In this document: in pieces, positions 19,277-29,178 of the stretch
Layout of the letters: every line of letters begins with the position of its first letter
Numbering within the stretch: the stretch's first letter is position 1
Assembly (NCBI GenBank): GCA_963699345.1
Contig: CAVOTL010000001.1
Location: forward strand, 62,001-126,000
DNA length: 64,000 nt
Reading direction: 5' to 3'
DNA from: Bog-756 sp963699345
GTDB lineage: Bacteria; Actinomycetota; Acidimicrobiia; Acidimicrobiales; RAAP-2
The notes under the pieces: generated by a model
The model's input: the letters and a program-made list of their open reading frames with translations, nothing else
Told to the model about the DNA's origin: nothing
Databases searched by the model: none
Made by a program: the position numbers and the translations under genes

Positions 19277-19471
19277 ATGAAGAATCGGAAGGTCGTTCTG
19301 GTCGGCGTCGCGGTGCTGGTGTGGTCCGTCGTCACGCCGTTCATGTGGCGCGATCTCCGGGGCCGGTCCGGTGATCAGGTCCGAGGACCGAAATGGCTCT
19401 GGTGGATCGTGAGCACCAATCTCTCGGGGTCGGCCGCCTACTGGCTGTTCGGTCGCAAGCCGGTGGACTGA
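19277..19471 (+). CDS. Small PLDc_N-like membrane protein (64 residues)
   Basis: Two hydrophobic segments (VVLVGVAVLVWSVVTPFMW and WLWWIVSTNLSGSAAYWLFG) separated by a charged loop. The second segment, ending in YWLFGRK, resembles the phospholipase-D-nuclease N-terminal membrane domain (PLDc_N), which also occurs as stand-alone small proteins. It should be an inner-membrane hairpin; the function is unknown. The ATG lacks a ribosome site and sits just after a -10 box, so it is probably leaderless. The gene precedes lysS by 135 bp but has its own promoter candidate. Confidence 0.65.
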   Translation: MKNRKVVLVGVAVLVWSVVTPFMWRDLRGRSGDQVRGPKWLWWIVSTNLSGSAAYWLFGRKPVD

Positions 19472-19606
19472 CCGGCCTCTTTTTCTACCCGCCGGTACGA
19501 GGTCGGGACCGCTCATGGCGCATCGGTGTAAACGTGCATTGCGCCCACCTAAGCTAACGGGGGCAAGCACGGAAAGCCCGGACTATGCCTCGCGGGGAGA
19601 CTCACA

Positions 19607-21184
19607 GTGACGGTGACGAACGGGACCGACGCCACCTCCACCGGGCCGTCGGACGACGGTCCGGACGACGGGGTGTCGTCGGGTGGAGCGGCCCAGCTCC
19701 TGAGTGCCGAGCGACGCAAGAAGCGCGACGTGCTGGCGGCCCAGGGCATCGATCCCTACCCGTACCGGTACGAGCGCTCGGCCACGCCCGGCGGCCTCCA
19801 CGAGCGCTATGACAGCCTCGAGCCCGACGTCCGCACCGGCGAGGTCGTCCGTATCGCCGGCCGACTGACCAGCATCCGGGGTCACGGGCGTCTCACCTTC
19901 GCCACCCTCCAGGACGTGACCGGTGCCATCCAACTGCTGATGCAGGAGGGGACCGTGTCCGAGCAGGGTGCCGCCGTCCTGGACAACCTGGACCTCGGCG
20001 ACTGGATCGGGGCCGAGGGGGAGGTGGTCACGAGTCGGCGGGGGGAGCTGTCGGTCGACGTGACCGGGCTCCAGCTGCTGTCGAAGTCGTTGCGCCCGTT
20101 GCCCGACAAGTGGCACGGGTTGACGGCCACCGACACGCGGTACCGCCAGCGCGAGATCGATCTCCTGGCCAACGCCGACAGCCGGGCCGTGTTCGACGTC
20201 CGCTTCAGGGCCATCGCCGCACTACGGGCGCTCCTGGCCGACGAGGACTTCATCGAGGTCGAGACCCCCATCCTGCAGCCACAGGCCGGCGGCGCGTTGG
20301 CCCGCCCCTTCCTGACGCGGGCCAACGCCCTCGACATCGAGTTGAGCCTGCGCATCGCCCCCGAGCTCTACCTGAAGCGCCTCGTGGTGGGTGGCTACGA
20401 GCGGGTCTTCGAGATCGCGCGTAATTTCCGCAACGAGGGCATCGACACCCGGCACAGTCCCGAGTTCACCGCGCTCGAGGCGTATCGGGCCTTCGGGGAC
20501 GTCTCGGACGCCATGGATCTGACCGAGCGCCTCATCGTGGCCGCCGCTGAGCGGGCCACCGGCCGACTGCAGTTCACGGTCGGTGACCGGGACATCGACC
20601 TCACCCCACCCTGGCCCCGCCGCCAGCTCCTCGAGTGGCTGCAGGAGGTCGTGGGTCGACGGCTCCACCCGACGGATCCGGTCGAGGAGGTCCGGAAGGT
20701 GTGCGACGCCCGCGACGTGCCGTACCAGCCGGAGTGGGGGTCGGGGAAGCTCATCTTCGAGCTCTACGACACGGTCCTCCTCCCCTTGACCACGGATCCG
20801 GTGTTCGTGTGCGGCTTCCCGGTGGAGGTGTCGCCGCTCGCCCGGCGCACCCCCGAGGACCCGACCATGGCCGACCGGTTCGAACTGTGCATCGACGGCA
20901 AGGAGTTCGCCAACGGGTACAGCGAGCTCAACATCCCCGAGGAGCAACAGGAGCGCTTCCGGCGCGAAGCCGTGGCCGTCGCCCAGGGAGACCTGGAGGC
21001 CCACCCGGCCGACGAGGCCTTCGTGCGGGCCCTCGAGTACGGACTGCCGCCGACGGCCGGCCTGGGCATCGGCATCGACCGGCTGGTCATGCTGCTGGCC
21101 GAGGTGGAGGCCATCCGCGACGTGATCCTCTTCCCCATGCTTCGCCCCGAGGCCAGCGGGTCCCGCCCGGAGACCGAGGTGTGA
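19607..21184 (+). CDS. lysS: Lysyl-tRNA synthetase, class II
   Basis: The cytosolic enzyme that charges tRNA-Lys. Its 525 residues comprise an N-terminal OB-fold anticodon domain (about 80-175: VRIAGRLTSIRGHGRLTFATLQD) and a class II catalytic core. Motif 2 is FEIARNFRNEGIDTRHSPEFT and motif 3 is AGLGIGIDRLVMLL. The GTG at 19607 follows GGGGAG; the first 30 residues are a polar extension. The stop overlaps the start of the next gene by 4 bp (GTGA), tying it to an MprF-like lipid aminoacylation protein that would consume Lys-tRNA. A TAAGCT box at 19550-19555 is a possible -10 element. Confidence 0.95.
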   Translation: MTVTNGTDATSTGPSDDGPDDGVSSGGAAQLLSAERRKKRDVLAAQGIDPYPYRYERSATPGGLHERYDSLEPDVRTGEVVRIAGRLTSIRGHGRLTFATLQDVTGAIQLLMQEGTVSEQGAAVLDNLDLGDWIGAEGEVVTSRRGELSVDVTGLQLLSKSLRPLPDKWHGLTATDTRYRQREIDLLANADSRAVFDVRFRAIAALRALLADEDFIEVETPILQPQAGGALARPFLTRANALDIELSLRIAPELYLKRLVVGGYERVFEIARNFRNEGIDTRHSPEFTALEAYRAFGDVSDAMDLTERLIVAAAERATGRLQFTVGDRDIDLTPPWPRRQLLEWLQEVVGRRLHPTDPVEEVRKVCDARDVPYQPEWGSGKLIFELYDTVLLPLTTDPVFVCGFPVEVSPLARRTPEDPTMADRFELCIDGKEFANGYSELNIPEEQQERFRREAVAVAQGDLEAHPADEAFVRALEYGLPPTAGLGIGIDRLVMLLAEVEAIRDVILFPMLRPEASGSRPETEV

Positions 21185-24100
21185 CGACCACGCCGGTGGA
21201 CGACGGCTCCGGGGCCGCCGCGCCGGCCGGTGCGCCGGATCGCGACGCCATGGTCGACGGCGACGGCGACGTCGAAGAGTCGGTCGACGTCGACCGCGAC
21301 GTCGAGGACGAGGCGGTCATCGCCCAGGTCCTGGCGGCGGTCGAGATCCCCGAACGGATCGAGATCGACCTCCCCGAGGGTGCCCGGGTGGTGGTCGTCA
21401 GCGACCTCCACCTGCCCATCGCCGCCACCCCCCAGTCGACGTCGGTGGCCGACGAACTGGCCCACCTGCTGGGCGGGTGGACGGGCCCGGGAGCGTTCCT
21501 CATCGCCGGTGACGGGTTCGAGATGCTGGCGGGACCGCCGGAGGTCGATCGGATCCTCGACTCCCACCCGCAGTTCACGGAGGCGGTAGCCCGGTTCGCG
21601 TCCCAGCCCGACCACGAGGTGATCCTCCTCTCGGGCAACCACGACGGCCAGCTGGCCTGGGACGGTGCCTCGGTCGACGCGCTGACGAGCCGGCTCGGCG
21701 TGGGGAGGGCGGCCCTGGCCTGCGATGTCCTGCTCGGGACCGGCAAAGGCGTCCAGCGGGTGCACGTGGTCCACGGCAACCAGGCCGATCCCTACAACCG
21801 GTTCGAGGATCCCTGGTCGCCCGTCGACACCCCCTTCGGCCACCACATCGTCCGTGACCTGGTACCCGAGCTGGAGTCGCGTCAGTCCGAGGGGTCGTTG
21901 CTCGAGGGAGTGCAGTGGTTGGACGGTGACATCGCCGACTTCGTGGGTTCGCGCCTGTTCTACCGGAAGATCGTCGGCAAGCTGTGGCTGATCGCCATCC
22001 CCTTCGTCGCCATCCTGCTGCTCCGGCTGCTGGCCTCGCTGCCCGGCCTCGGCGATCTGCTGCACCACCACGCCGACCACTGGCTCCTCGCCTTCGGGCT
22101 CCTGGTGATCTTCATGACGCTGGTCGCCGCCGTGGCGGCCGGGGCCACCCTCCTGCGGGTGGACCGCGCCCTCCAGGAGACCTCCGTGAGCGGCCGGTCC
22201 GACCCCGCCAGTCACAACGCACCCGCCCGCACCGAGGCGGCCCGGCTGGTCGCCGAGGGGTACGCAGGGATGGTGTCGGGCCACACCCACGAACCCGAGC
22301 TGTCGGTGGTGGGCCAGGGCTTCTACGCCAACACCGGGAGCGGGACGTCCTCGGTGGTGCCCCGCCGCTCGCGCCTGCGCCTGCCCCGGCCGTTCGTGGC
22401 GGTCGACCGCTTCTGTTTCGTGGAACTGGTGGGCGGACCGGTCCTGGAGGTCTCCCTGTGGCTGCGCGAGGTGCCCCACCGCAGCCCGGTGCTGCTGGAG
22501 CGGCTCGCCCAGGCACCGGTGGCGGCCGATGCCGGGGTGACCACGAAGGTGGGCTCCCTGCCCGCCGGCCCCACGTGGCCACTCGACCGGGCCGTGCTGG
22601 CGAAGTGGGTGCTACGGCGGCGGGTCCGCCAGGTGGCCGCCGCCGTCCTGGTGGTCACCGGCGTCCTCAACATCGTCTTCGCCTTCCTGTGGAGGATCCG
22701 CGGCACCCGCCCGTTCGACCACTGGCTCGTATTCGGCATCCATCCGCTCTCCCCGGTCGAGGCCACGGTGGCCGGACTGGCCCTGGTGGGACTGGCCCGG
22801 GGGATGCGTCGCGGCCTGCGGCCCGTTTGGATCGCCACGCTGTTCGTCGTCCTGGCGACGACGGCCGACCGCCTGATCCAGGGCCGTCCCCCCGAGGGGT
22901 CGGTCCTGGCCTTCGTGTTCTGCCTCTGGCTCCTGCTCGAGCACCGGCACTTCCGGGTCGTCCCGACCGGTGTCAGCCGGCTGTTCATCTGGCTGGCCGC
23001 CATCGGCCTGGTGCTCGTCGCCGGGGCGGCCGGGATCGGCGCCATCTTCGCCGCCGACCATCCGACCGACGTCAATGTGCTCTTCCTCGTGGTGCTGGCC
23101 ACGGTGATCCTGCTCCTGGTGGTCGTCCGCCCCAACCGAGAGTCGCGCCGCACGGGCACCGCCCGGCGGGAGGCCTTCGAGCGGGCACGCGGCATCATCG
23201 ACGACCACGGTGGTGACACGCTGGACTACTTCGCCCTACGGGACGACAAGTCGTGGTTCTTCACCGGCGAGTCGGTCGTGGCCTACTCGGTCCTCAACGG
23301 GGTCATGCTCATCTCCCCGGACCCCATCGGACCCCCGGGCGACCGGGCCGAGGTCTGGTCCGACGTCATGGACTTCGCCGAGGGCAACGACTGGCAGCCG
23401 GCCGTGCTGGCCGCATCGGGGTCCTGGCTGCCCGTCTACCGGGCGGCCGGGCTCGTCGACCATTACATCGGGGACGAGGCCATCGTGGACTGCTCGGTGT
23501 TCACCCTCAAGGGGAAGTCGATGAAGTCGTTGCGCGGGGCCTACAACCGCGTCCAGAAGGAGGGTTGCCGGGTCCAGTGCTACCTGTCGGGGGAGGACCT
23601 GAGCGACGAGGTCCGGGCCCAGCTGCTCGAACTGATGACCGAGACGCGCCAGGGGGAGGCCGAGCGGGGCTACTCCATGACCCTCAGCCGCATCTTCGAC
23701 CCGCGCGACGAAGGCCTCCTCCTGGCGGTGTGCTTCGGGCCCGACGGGCGTCCCCTGGCATTCAACCAGTACGTCCCCGCCTCCGAGGTCAACGGCTTCT
23801 CCCTCGACCTGATGCGTCGGACCAACTCCGAGGACGCCCCGAACGGTCTCACCGACTTCGTCATCATCGAGACGATCCAGTGGATGCAGGACCACGGGTT
23901 CCGCGGTCTCGGACTCAACTTCGCCACCATGCGGTCCGTGGTGTCGGGGGAGGCCGAGGGCGGGCCCTGGATGTCGCTCGAGCGCTCGGTCCTCCACCAC
24001 TTCAGCGACACCATGCAGATCGAGTCCCTCTGGCGGTTCAACAAGAAGTACGACCCGATGTGGAACCCGCGGTTCGTGGTGACGGGACCGTTCCTCCCCC

Positions 24101-24225
24101 TGGCCCGCAGCGGCCTCGCCATCGCCCGTGCCGAGGCGGTGTCCGAACTGCCGATCATCGGGCCGTTGCTGCGGCCAGGAGAGCCGACCCACGTCGACTC
24201 GGGCTCCGACGGGGTGGTCGGCTGA
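21181..24225 (+). CDS. Metallophosphatase-membrane-LPG synthetase (MprF-like) fusion
   Basis: A 1014-residue chimera. An acidic leader (1-65) is followed by a calcineurin-like phosphoesterase: SDLH (Asp75, His77), GDGFEM (Asp111), GNHD (Asn153, His154), HGN (His199) and GHTH (His368, His370). A membrane hairpin (about 268-325) is inserted between the fourth and fifth motifs. Five or six more helices follow (486-650). The C-terminal 681-965 is an LPG_synthase_C (DUF2156) domain of the MprF family: YFALRDDKSWFF, DPIGPPGDR, SLRGAYNRV, FNKKYDPMWNPRF. Such domains move an amino acid from aminoacyl-tRNA to phosphatidylglycerol. The GTG overlaps the lysS stop, so lysine is the likely amino acid. What the phosphatase acts on is unknown. 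A fusion error is unlikely because the frame is open throughout. Confidence 0.88.
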   Translation: MTTTPVDDGSGAAAPAGAPDRDAMVDGDGDVEESVDVDRDVEDEAVIAQVLAAVEIPERIEIDLPEGARVVVVSDLHLPIAATPQSTSVADELAHLLGGWTGPGAFLIAGDGFEMLAGPPEVDRILDSHPQFTEAVARFASQPDHEVILLSGNHDGQLAWDGASVDALTSRLGVGRAALACDVLLGTGKGVQRVHVVHGNQADPYNRFEDPWSPVDTPFGHHIVRDLVPELESRQSEGSLLEGVQWLDGDIADFVGSRLFYRKIVGKLWLIAIPFVAILLLRLLASLPGLGDLLHHHADHWLLAFGLLVIFMTLVAAVAAGATLLRVDRALQETSVSGRSDPASHNAPARTEAARLVAEGYAGMVSGHTHEPELSVVGQGFYANTGSGTSSVVPRRSRLRLPRPFVAVDRFCFVELVGGPVLEVSLWLREVPHRSPVLLERLAQAPVAADAGVTTKVGSLPAGPTWPLDRAVLAKWVLRRRVRQVAAAVLVVTGVLNIVFAFLWRIRGTRPFDHWLVFGIHPLSPVEATVAGLALVGLARGMRRGLRPVWIATLFVVLATTADRLIQGRPPEGSVLAFVFCLWLLLEHRHFRVVPTGVSRLFIWLAAIGLVLVAGAAGIGAIFAADHPTDVNVLFLVVLATVILLLVVVRPNRESRRTGTARREAFERARGIIDDHGGDTLDYFALRDDKSWFFTGESVVAYSVLNGVMLISPDPIGPPGDRAEVWSDVMDFAEGNDWQPAVLAASGSWLPVYRAAGLVDHYIGDEAIVDCSVFTLKGKSMKSLRGAYNRVQKEGCRVQCYLSGEDLSDEVRAQLLELMTETRQGEAERGYSMTLSRIFDPRDEGLLLAVCFGPDGRPLAFNQYVPASEVNGFSLDLMRRTNSEDAPNGLTDFVIIETIQWMQDHGFRGLGLNFATMRSVVSGEAEGGPWMSLERSVLHHFSDTMQIESLWRFNKKYDPMWNPRFVVTGPFLPLARSGLAIARAEAVSELPIIGPLLRPGEPTHVDSGSDGVVG

Positions 24226-24309
24226 GGGGATCCTCCCCACGGTCGGATCCGGGGCCCACGGATACAGTGGCCGCGGGCGCACGAAACGGGCACGGAGCCG
24301 GGAGCGGAC

Positions 24310-26585
24310 ATGGTCGGAGAGGACGTGGGGTCGTCGCCTCCGGGCCGGACGGCGACCCTGTCCGCCCGCTGGCGGGAGCGGGACCCCGACCTCCTGGCGC
24401 TGAAGCGGTCGGTGCGGGCGGCCGTCCTGGTCCCGGGGGTGCTGGCCCTCGCCACCTACGTCGGGGGGAATCCCCAGGCCACCCTCGTCGCCGTCTTCGG
24501 CACCTTCGCGCTGCTGCTGTTCGCGGATTTCGGGGGCCCGACGCGGATCCGCCTCAGATCGTACCTGTGGCTCACGGCGACGGGGATGGTGCTGATCACG
24601 CTGGGCACCCTGTGCTCACGTCACCCGGCGGCCGCGGTGGCGGGCATGGCGGTGGCCGCGTTCGTCGTCCTCTTCGCCGGCGCGGTATCGGCCCAGGCCG
24701 CCGTGGGCGCCACGGCGGCCCTGCTCACCTTCATCCTGCCCGTGGCCCAGTCCGCCGGCCCCGGAGCGATCCTGCCCCGCCTGGCCGGTTGGTGCGTGGC
24801 CGCGGCGTGCTGCATCCCGGCGGCGGTGCTGCTCTGGCCGGGGCGGTGGCACGACCCGCTCCGCCGACGGGCCGCCGACGCCGCCGAGGCCCTGGCCGAT
24901 CTGGTCGCCGCCCACGCCGCCGGACGCCTGGATCCGGCGGCGGCGGACCGTGCCGTCCGGTGCCTCGCCGACCTGCGCAGTCAGTTCGAGGCGACCCCCT
25001 ACCGGCCCACCGGGGCGGGTCCCACCGACGCCGCGCTGTCCCGGGTGGTCGGCCGCCTGGAGTGGTTGGGGGACAACGCGCTGGTACCCCGGGGGACCGA
25101 CGTCCTCGTCGACGACCCCCGTGCCCGCCGCATCGACGCAGCGGTGGTGGACGTGCTGCGCGAGCTGGCGCGGTGCATCGACGACGACCGGACCCTGTCG
25201 GACCGCCACGGGACCGATCGCCTGTCCGCCGCCGCCCGGCGCCTGGACGAGATCGTGACCGATGTGGCGCGATCCGTGCGCGAGGAGCTGGCCGACGCGA
25301 CGCCGCCACCTCCCGCGGGACCGGCCCGGCGGGCCGCTCGTTGCGGGAGGTGGACCCCAACTACGTCAGCCGCATGTTGGCGCTGGCCACGACCATGACC
25401 GTCGAACTCGTACTGCAGGCCGGTCCCGGAACGCAGGGGCGGGGCCGGCCCGCCCGCGGTCGGGACGTCGTGTCCGCCCGCGCCCGCGACGCCACCACGT
25501 TCCTGACGCTCCGGTCGGTGTGGTTCCGCAACAGCCTGCGCGGCGCGGTGGCCCTGGCCGCGGCGGTGGCCGTCGTCGAGGTGACCGACGTGCAGCACGG
25601 CTTCTGGGTCGTTCTCGGGACCACGTCCGTCCTCCGTTCCAACGCCCTCGGCACCGGTGCCACCGCGGTCCGGGCGGTGGTGGGCACGGCCATCGGTTTC
25701 GCCATCGGCTCGCTGGTGCTGGTGGTGCTCGGGTCCCACCTGTGGCTGCTGTGGATCGTCCTCCCCGTGGCGGTGCTGTTGGCCGGGGTGGCGCCGGCGG
25801 CGATCTCCTTCGCCGCCGGTCAGGCGGGGTTCACCGTCACGGTGGTGGTGCTGTTCAAGATCATCCATCCGGCGGGACCGTCGGTGGGCCTGCTCCGGGT
25901 GGAGGACGTGGCCATCGGGGTGACCGTCAGCGCCCTGGTCGGCCTCCTCTTCTGGCCCCGGGGCGCCACCGCGGCCCTGGTCCGGGCGTTGGCCGACGCC
26001 TACCGGGCCTCGTTGTCGTGGCTGGCGGTCGAGGTGGCACACGTGGGGCGACCACCGGTCGGGGCGACCACCGACCTCCGGGACGACGCCGTCGCCACCG
26101 GCCAGCGCCTCGATGACGCGTTCCGCCAGTTCCTGACCGAGCGGGGCGCCAAGGCGGTCCCCCTCCCGACGGTGACCCACCTCGTCACCGGGTGCTCGCG
26201 GGTGCGGCTGGTCGCCCAGACCGTGTCGTCGCTCCTCCCGGTCGGCCCGGACGACGGCGGGACACCCGCCGAGGTCGACGCCGCCCGCACGGCACTGGCC
26301 GGTGCCTACCGATCGGCGGCCGGTTGGTGCGACAGCTTCGCCGGGTCGCTGACCCACGGAGGAGCCACTCCGCCGGTGGTTCCGGCGCCCGACCCCGATC
26401 TCGGGCCGGTGCTCCTGGAGGCGTTCGACGAGGCCCGTCGCGCCGGCCGCAAGGACGGGGTCGTGGCGTCGCTGCGCCTCCTGTGGCTCGGCGAGCGGCT
26501 GGGCGAGATCCATTCCCTGGAAACCGACCTGTCGACCTCGCCCACCTGGTTCGCCCGGACGGGGTGGGGAGGCCGCACGCGGTAA
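24310..26585 (+). CDS. FUSC-family membrane protein, frameshifted in the middle
   Basis: A protein of about 758 residues with two FUSC-like halves, as in the aromatic-acid/fusaric-acid resistance family. The ATG at 24310 has GGGAG upstream. Half one (24310 to about 25320) has some six helices (VLVPGVLALATYVGG, LRSYLWLTATGMVLITL) and a cytosolic helical region. At about 25315-25325 a base seems to be missing, and the protein continues in another frame from GPAGRSLREVDPNYVSRML to the TAA at 26583-26585. The second half has another helix set (GVALAAAVAVVEV-like, GFWVVLGTTSVLRSNA, with the typical R-S-N-A). Efflux is the usual family role; the substrate here is unknown. It follows the MprF-like gene by 84 bp. 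Confidence 0.82.
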
Positions 26586-26642
26586 GCTGGGGGCGGAGCG
26601 CCGGGAAGCCTGGTCGGCAACCTATTCGGCGACCCCTGGTGC
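26586..26642 (+). promoter_or_regulatory. GC-rich leader of the DUF2254 gene, possibly structured
   Basis: TAAGCT (26583-26588), whose TAA is the FUSC stop, looks like a -10 box. The following 55 nt can form CCGGG/CCTGG and GCGCC/GGTGC pairings; the second would place the 3' arm directly against the GTG at 26643. No ribosome site is seen. I could not match it to a named riboswitch family. Confidence 0.3.
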
Positions 26643-28127
26643 GTGCCCACCGTGAAGCAGACCCCCAACCGAACGATCCCCGGCGAGGCCGGCGCCCGCC
26701 GCAGGTTCGGGATCTCGGCCTGGCGGCGTGAGGCGCTCCGCACCACCTTCTGGCTCGTGCCCACCCTGTTGGTGGTGGCCACGGTGGCGTTGTTCGCCGT
26801 CACCCTCGAGATCGACCAGATCGTCTATCACCACCACGTCGCCCTGCCGCACTGGATCGCCAGCGGGAGCGCGGACGCCGGACGTCAGGTGGTGGTGGCG
26901 ATCGCCGCCGCGGTCATCACCGTCCTCGGAGTGGTCTTCTCCATCACCATCCTGGCCCTGACGCTGGCGTCCCAGCAGTTCGGCCCCCGCATGATGCGCA
27001 ACTTCGTGCGTGACCTCGGCAACCAGATGACGCTCGGAGTCTGGGTGGCCACGTTCGTCTACTCGGTCCTGGTGCTCGTGTCGATCGCCGGCAACTTCGT
27101 GCCCCACGTGTCGATCACGGTGGCCGAGGCACTGCTCCTCGTCGACCTGGCGGTGCTCATCTACTTCATCCACCACATCGCCACGTCGATCCAGCTCCCC
27201 GAAGTCATCGCCGGGATCGCCCGGGACCTCCACCAGGCCGTCGATGCCGAATTCCCGACCCCCGCCCTCGCCGGCGGCGGCGCCGGCCGGGTGGACGGCC
27301 AGGGGCCGGGCGTGGACGAGGTCACCGACCTGCTCGACGAGGGAGGTGTCACCGTTCCCGCCCTGCGGAGCGGGTATCTCCAGTTCGTGGGCTACGACGA
27401 CCTCGTACGCATCGCCGAGGAGTCCGATGCGGTGATCCGGCTCACGTACCGCCCCGGACACTTCATCGTGGCCGGCCGGCCCCTCGCCACGGTGTGGCCG
27501 CCGAACGCCGCCGGCCGGGTGGCGACGGCCCTTGACCGGACGCACCTGACCGGTCCGCACCGGACGATCCAACAGGACCCGGTCTTCGCCATCGACCAAC
27601 TGGTGGAGATCGCCATCCGGGCCCTGTCGCCGGCCGTCAACGACACCTTCACGGCGCTCACCTGTATCGACTGGCTGTCGGCGGGGCTCTGTCAGATCTC
27701 CCGGCGGGTGCTGGCCGAAGGGGTCTACCGGGACCGGTCCGGCGCCATCCGGCTGATCGAGGCCGATCCGAGCTACCGGCGCATGGTCGACCGGTCGTTC
27801 GACAAGGTGCGCCAGGCCGGTCGCGGTATGCCCGCCGTACTCATCCGCCTGCTGGAGGCGATCGCCCACGTCATGGAGAGCACGGTCAGCCGCGACCAGC
27901 GCCAGGTCCTGCTGCGCCAGGCGGAGATGATCATGCGCGGCGCCGAGGCGGACGTCGACGAGGCCGAGGACCTGGAGGACATCCGCCGCCGGTACCGGAC
28001 CATCCGCTCGACCGCCATGGTCTCGGACGACAGCACGACGACGGTGTCGCATGCGCCGGCCGTCGAGTTCCCGGCCGGCGCCGCCGACGGCCAGCGGCGA
28101 GGCGGTTCGTTCCTGCGGCGGCGCTGA
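26643..28127 (+). CDS. DUF2254 membrane protein
   Basis: A 494-residue membrane protein of the DUF2254 family. Four hydrophobic segments lie in the first 190 residues (FWLVPTLLVVATVALFAV; VVVAIAAAVITVLGVVFSITILALTLASQQFGPR, with the family signature around SQQFGPRMMRNF; then two more). A large cytosolic part contains PEVIAGIARDLHQAVDAEF and the conserved block AIRALSPAVNDTFTALTCIDWL. The C-terminal 60 residues are charged and end in an Arg-rich tail. The function of the family is not established. Starts at GTG 26643 or 26652 are both possible, and neither has a ribosome site. It is probably co-transcribed with or just downstream of the FUSC gene. Confidence 0.85.
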   Translation: MPTVKQTPNRTIPGEAGARRRFGISAWRREALRTTFWLVPTLLVVATVALFAVTLEIDQIVYHHHVALPHWIASGSADAGRQVVVAIAAAVITVLGVVFSITILALTLASQQFGPRMMRNFVRDLGNQMTLGVWVATFVYSVLVLVSIAGNFVPHVSITVAEALLLVDLAVLIYFIHHIATSIQLPEVIAGIARDLHQAVDAEFPTPALAGGGAGRVDGQGPGVDEVTDLLDEGGVTVPALRSGYLQFVGYDDLVRIAEESDAVIRLTYRPGHFIVAGRPLATVWPPNAAGRVATALDRTHLTGPHRTIQQDPVFAIDQLVEIAIRALSPAVNDTFTALTCIDWLSAGLCQISRRVLAEGVYRDRSGAIRLIEADPSYRRMVDRSFDKVRQAGRGMPAVLIRLLEAIAHVMESTVSRDQRQVLLRQAEMIMRGAEADVDEAEDLEDIRRRYRTIRSTAMVSDDSTTTVSHAPAVEFPAGAADGQRRGGSFLRRR

Positions 28128-28138
28128 GCGACGACCGC

Positions 28139-29041
28139 TCAGCGCCCGGTCAGGGCCGGCAGGTCCTCGTCCACGAAGGAGGCCAGCTCGTCGACGGACC
28201 GCTCGAAGCCGCCCTCGACCCAGTCCATCCAGCTCACGGCGATGCACTCGTCGAACCCGAGCCCGAACAGGCGGCCCACGAGGTCGGCGAGTTCGGATCG
28301 ACCGGCCGGGCGAAGCGCCGGGTGGAAGTCGAGCAGGATCGAGCGGGGGACCCGTTCCGTCCTCCCGACGGCGGCGCACCGTTCGTCGAAGCGCTCCAGG
28401 ATGTCGCGCACCGCGGTGTCGAGGTCACCGGACGCTCCGGCCGTGAACGGATTCCACAGGTTCCACCGGTCACCCCGTCGGGCCGCGACCTCGAGCGCCC
28501 GGGGACCCTGGCCGCCGATCACGATCGGCGGTCGGGACGACTGGACCATCGGGGTGTTCCACCGGACGTCGTCCGGCTGCCCGCGGCCGGCCACCGACGG
28601 AACCCGGGGGAGGGGGAGGGGAGCGCCGCCGAAGATCCCGAGCAACTCCTCGACACCCTGCTCGAAGCGGTCGGCGAGACCCGGCCCGTCGTCCAGGACG
28701 CCGGCGGCGGCCCGACAGACCGGGGCTCCGCCCAGCCCCAGGCCGAGGTCGAGCCGCCCGTCGCTGAGCGCGTCGACCGTGGCGGCCAGTCGCGCCAGGT
28801 GGAGTGGTGGGTGGAAGACGAAGGTGGAGACGAGGGGCCCGAGGCGGGCGCGTCGCGTCCTCCCGGCCAGGGCGCCGAGCAGGGTCCACCCGTCGTACCA
28901 GGGGCCGTCGGCGTCGAAGGGATTGGCCAGGTGGTCGGCCACCCAGAGCGAGTCCGCGCCGATCTCGTCGAACCGTTCCGCCCAGGTGAGGATGTCGCCG
29001 ACGGGCCGGTCCTGACCGAGGAACACCCCGAACGTCGCCAT
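28139..29041 (-). CDS. LLM-class F420-dependent oxidoreductase
   Basis: A 300-residue luciferase-like monooxygenase-fold flavin/F420 enzyme. The start MATFGVFLGQ, the WVADHL motif (SLWVADHLANPF), LGPLVSTFVFHPP and LDLGLGLGGAP are typical of the F420-dependent LLM group. The substrate is unknown. The ATG at 29041 is used; the frame is open further 5' but without family sequence. It converges with DUF2254, the two stop codons being only 11 bp apart, and is divergent from the sulfatase gene. Confidence 0.85.
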   Translation of the reverse strand: MATFGVFLGQDRPVGDILTWAERFDEIGADSLWVADHLANPFDADGPWYDGWTLLGALAGRTRRARLGPLVSTFVFHPPLHLARLAATVDALSDGRLDLGLGLGGAPVCRAAAGVLDDGPGLADRFEQGVEELLGIFGGAPLPLPRVPSVAGRGQPDDVRWNTPMVQSSRPPIVIGGQGPRALEVAARRGDRWNLWNPFTAGASGDLDTAVRDILERFDERCAAVGRTERVPRSILLDFHPALRPAGRSELADLVGRLFGLGFDECIAVSWMDWVEGGFERSVDELASFVDEDLPALTGR

Positions 29042-29178
29042 GGGGGTGACGCTACCTCGGTCGGTACCCGCCCGGTCGGCCGGGGTCATGCGGCCACCCC
29101 CGGGCCCGGCGTAACGTTCGGGTTCCACGGAGGGGAGCGCCGGTCCGCCGGCCGGGCGCGCGAGTACGGGAGGTGCCG

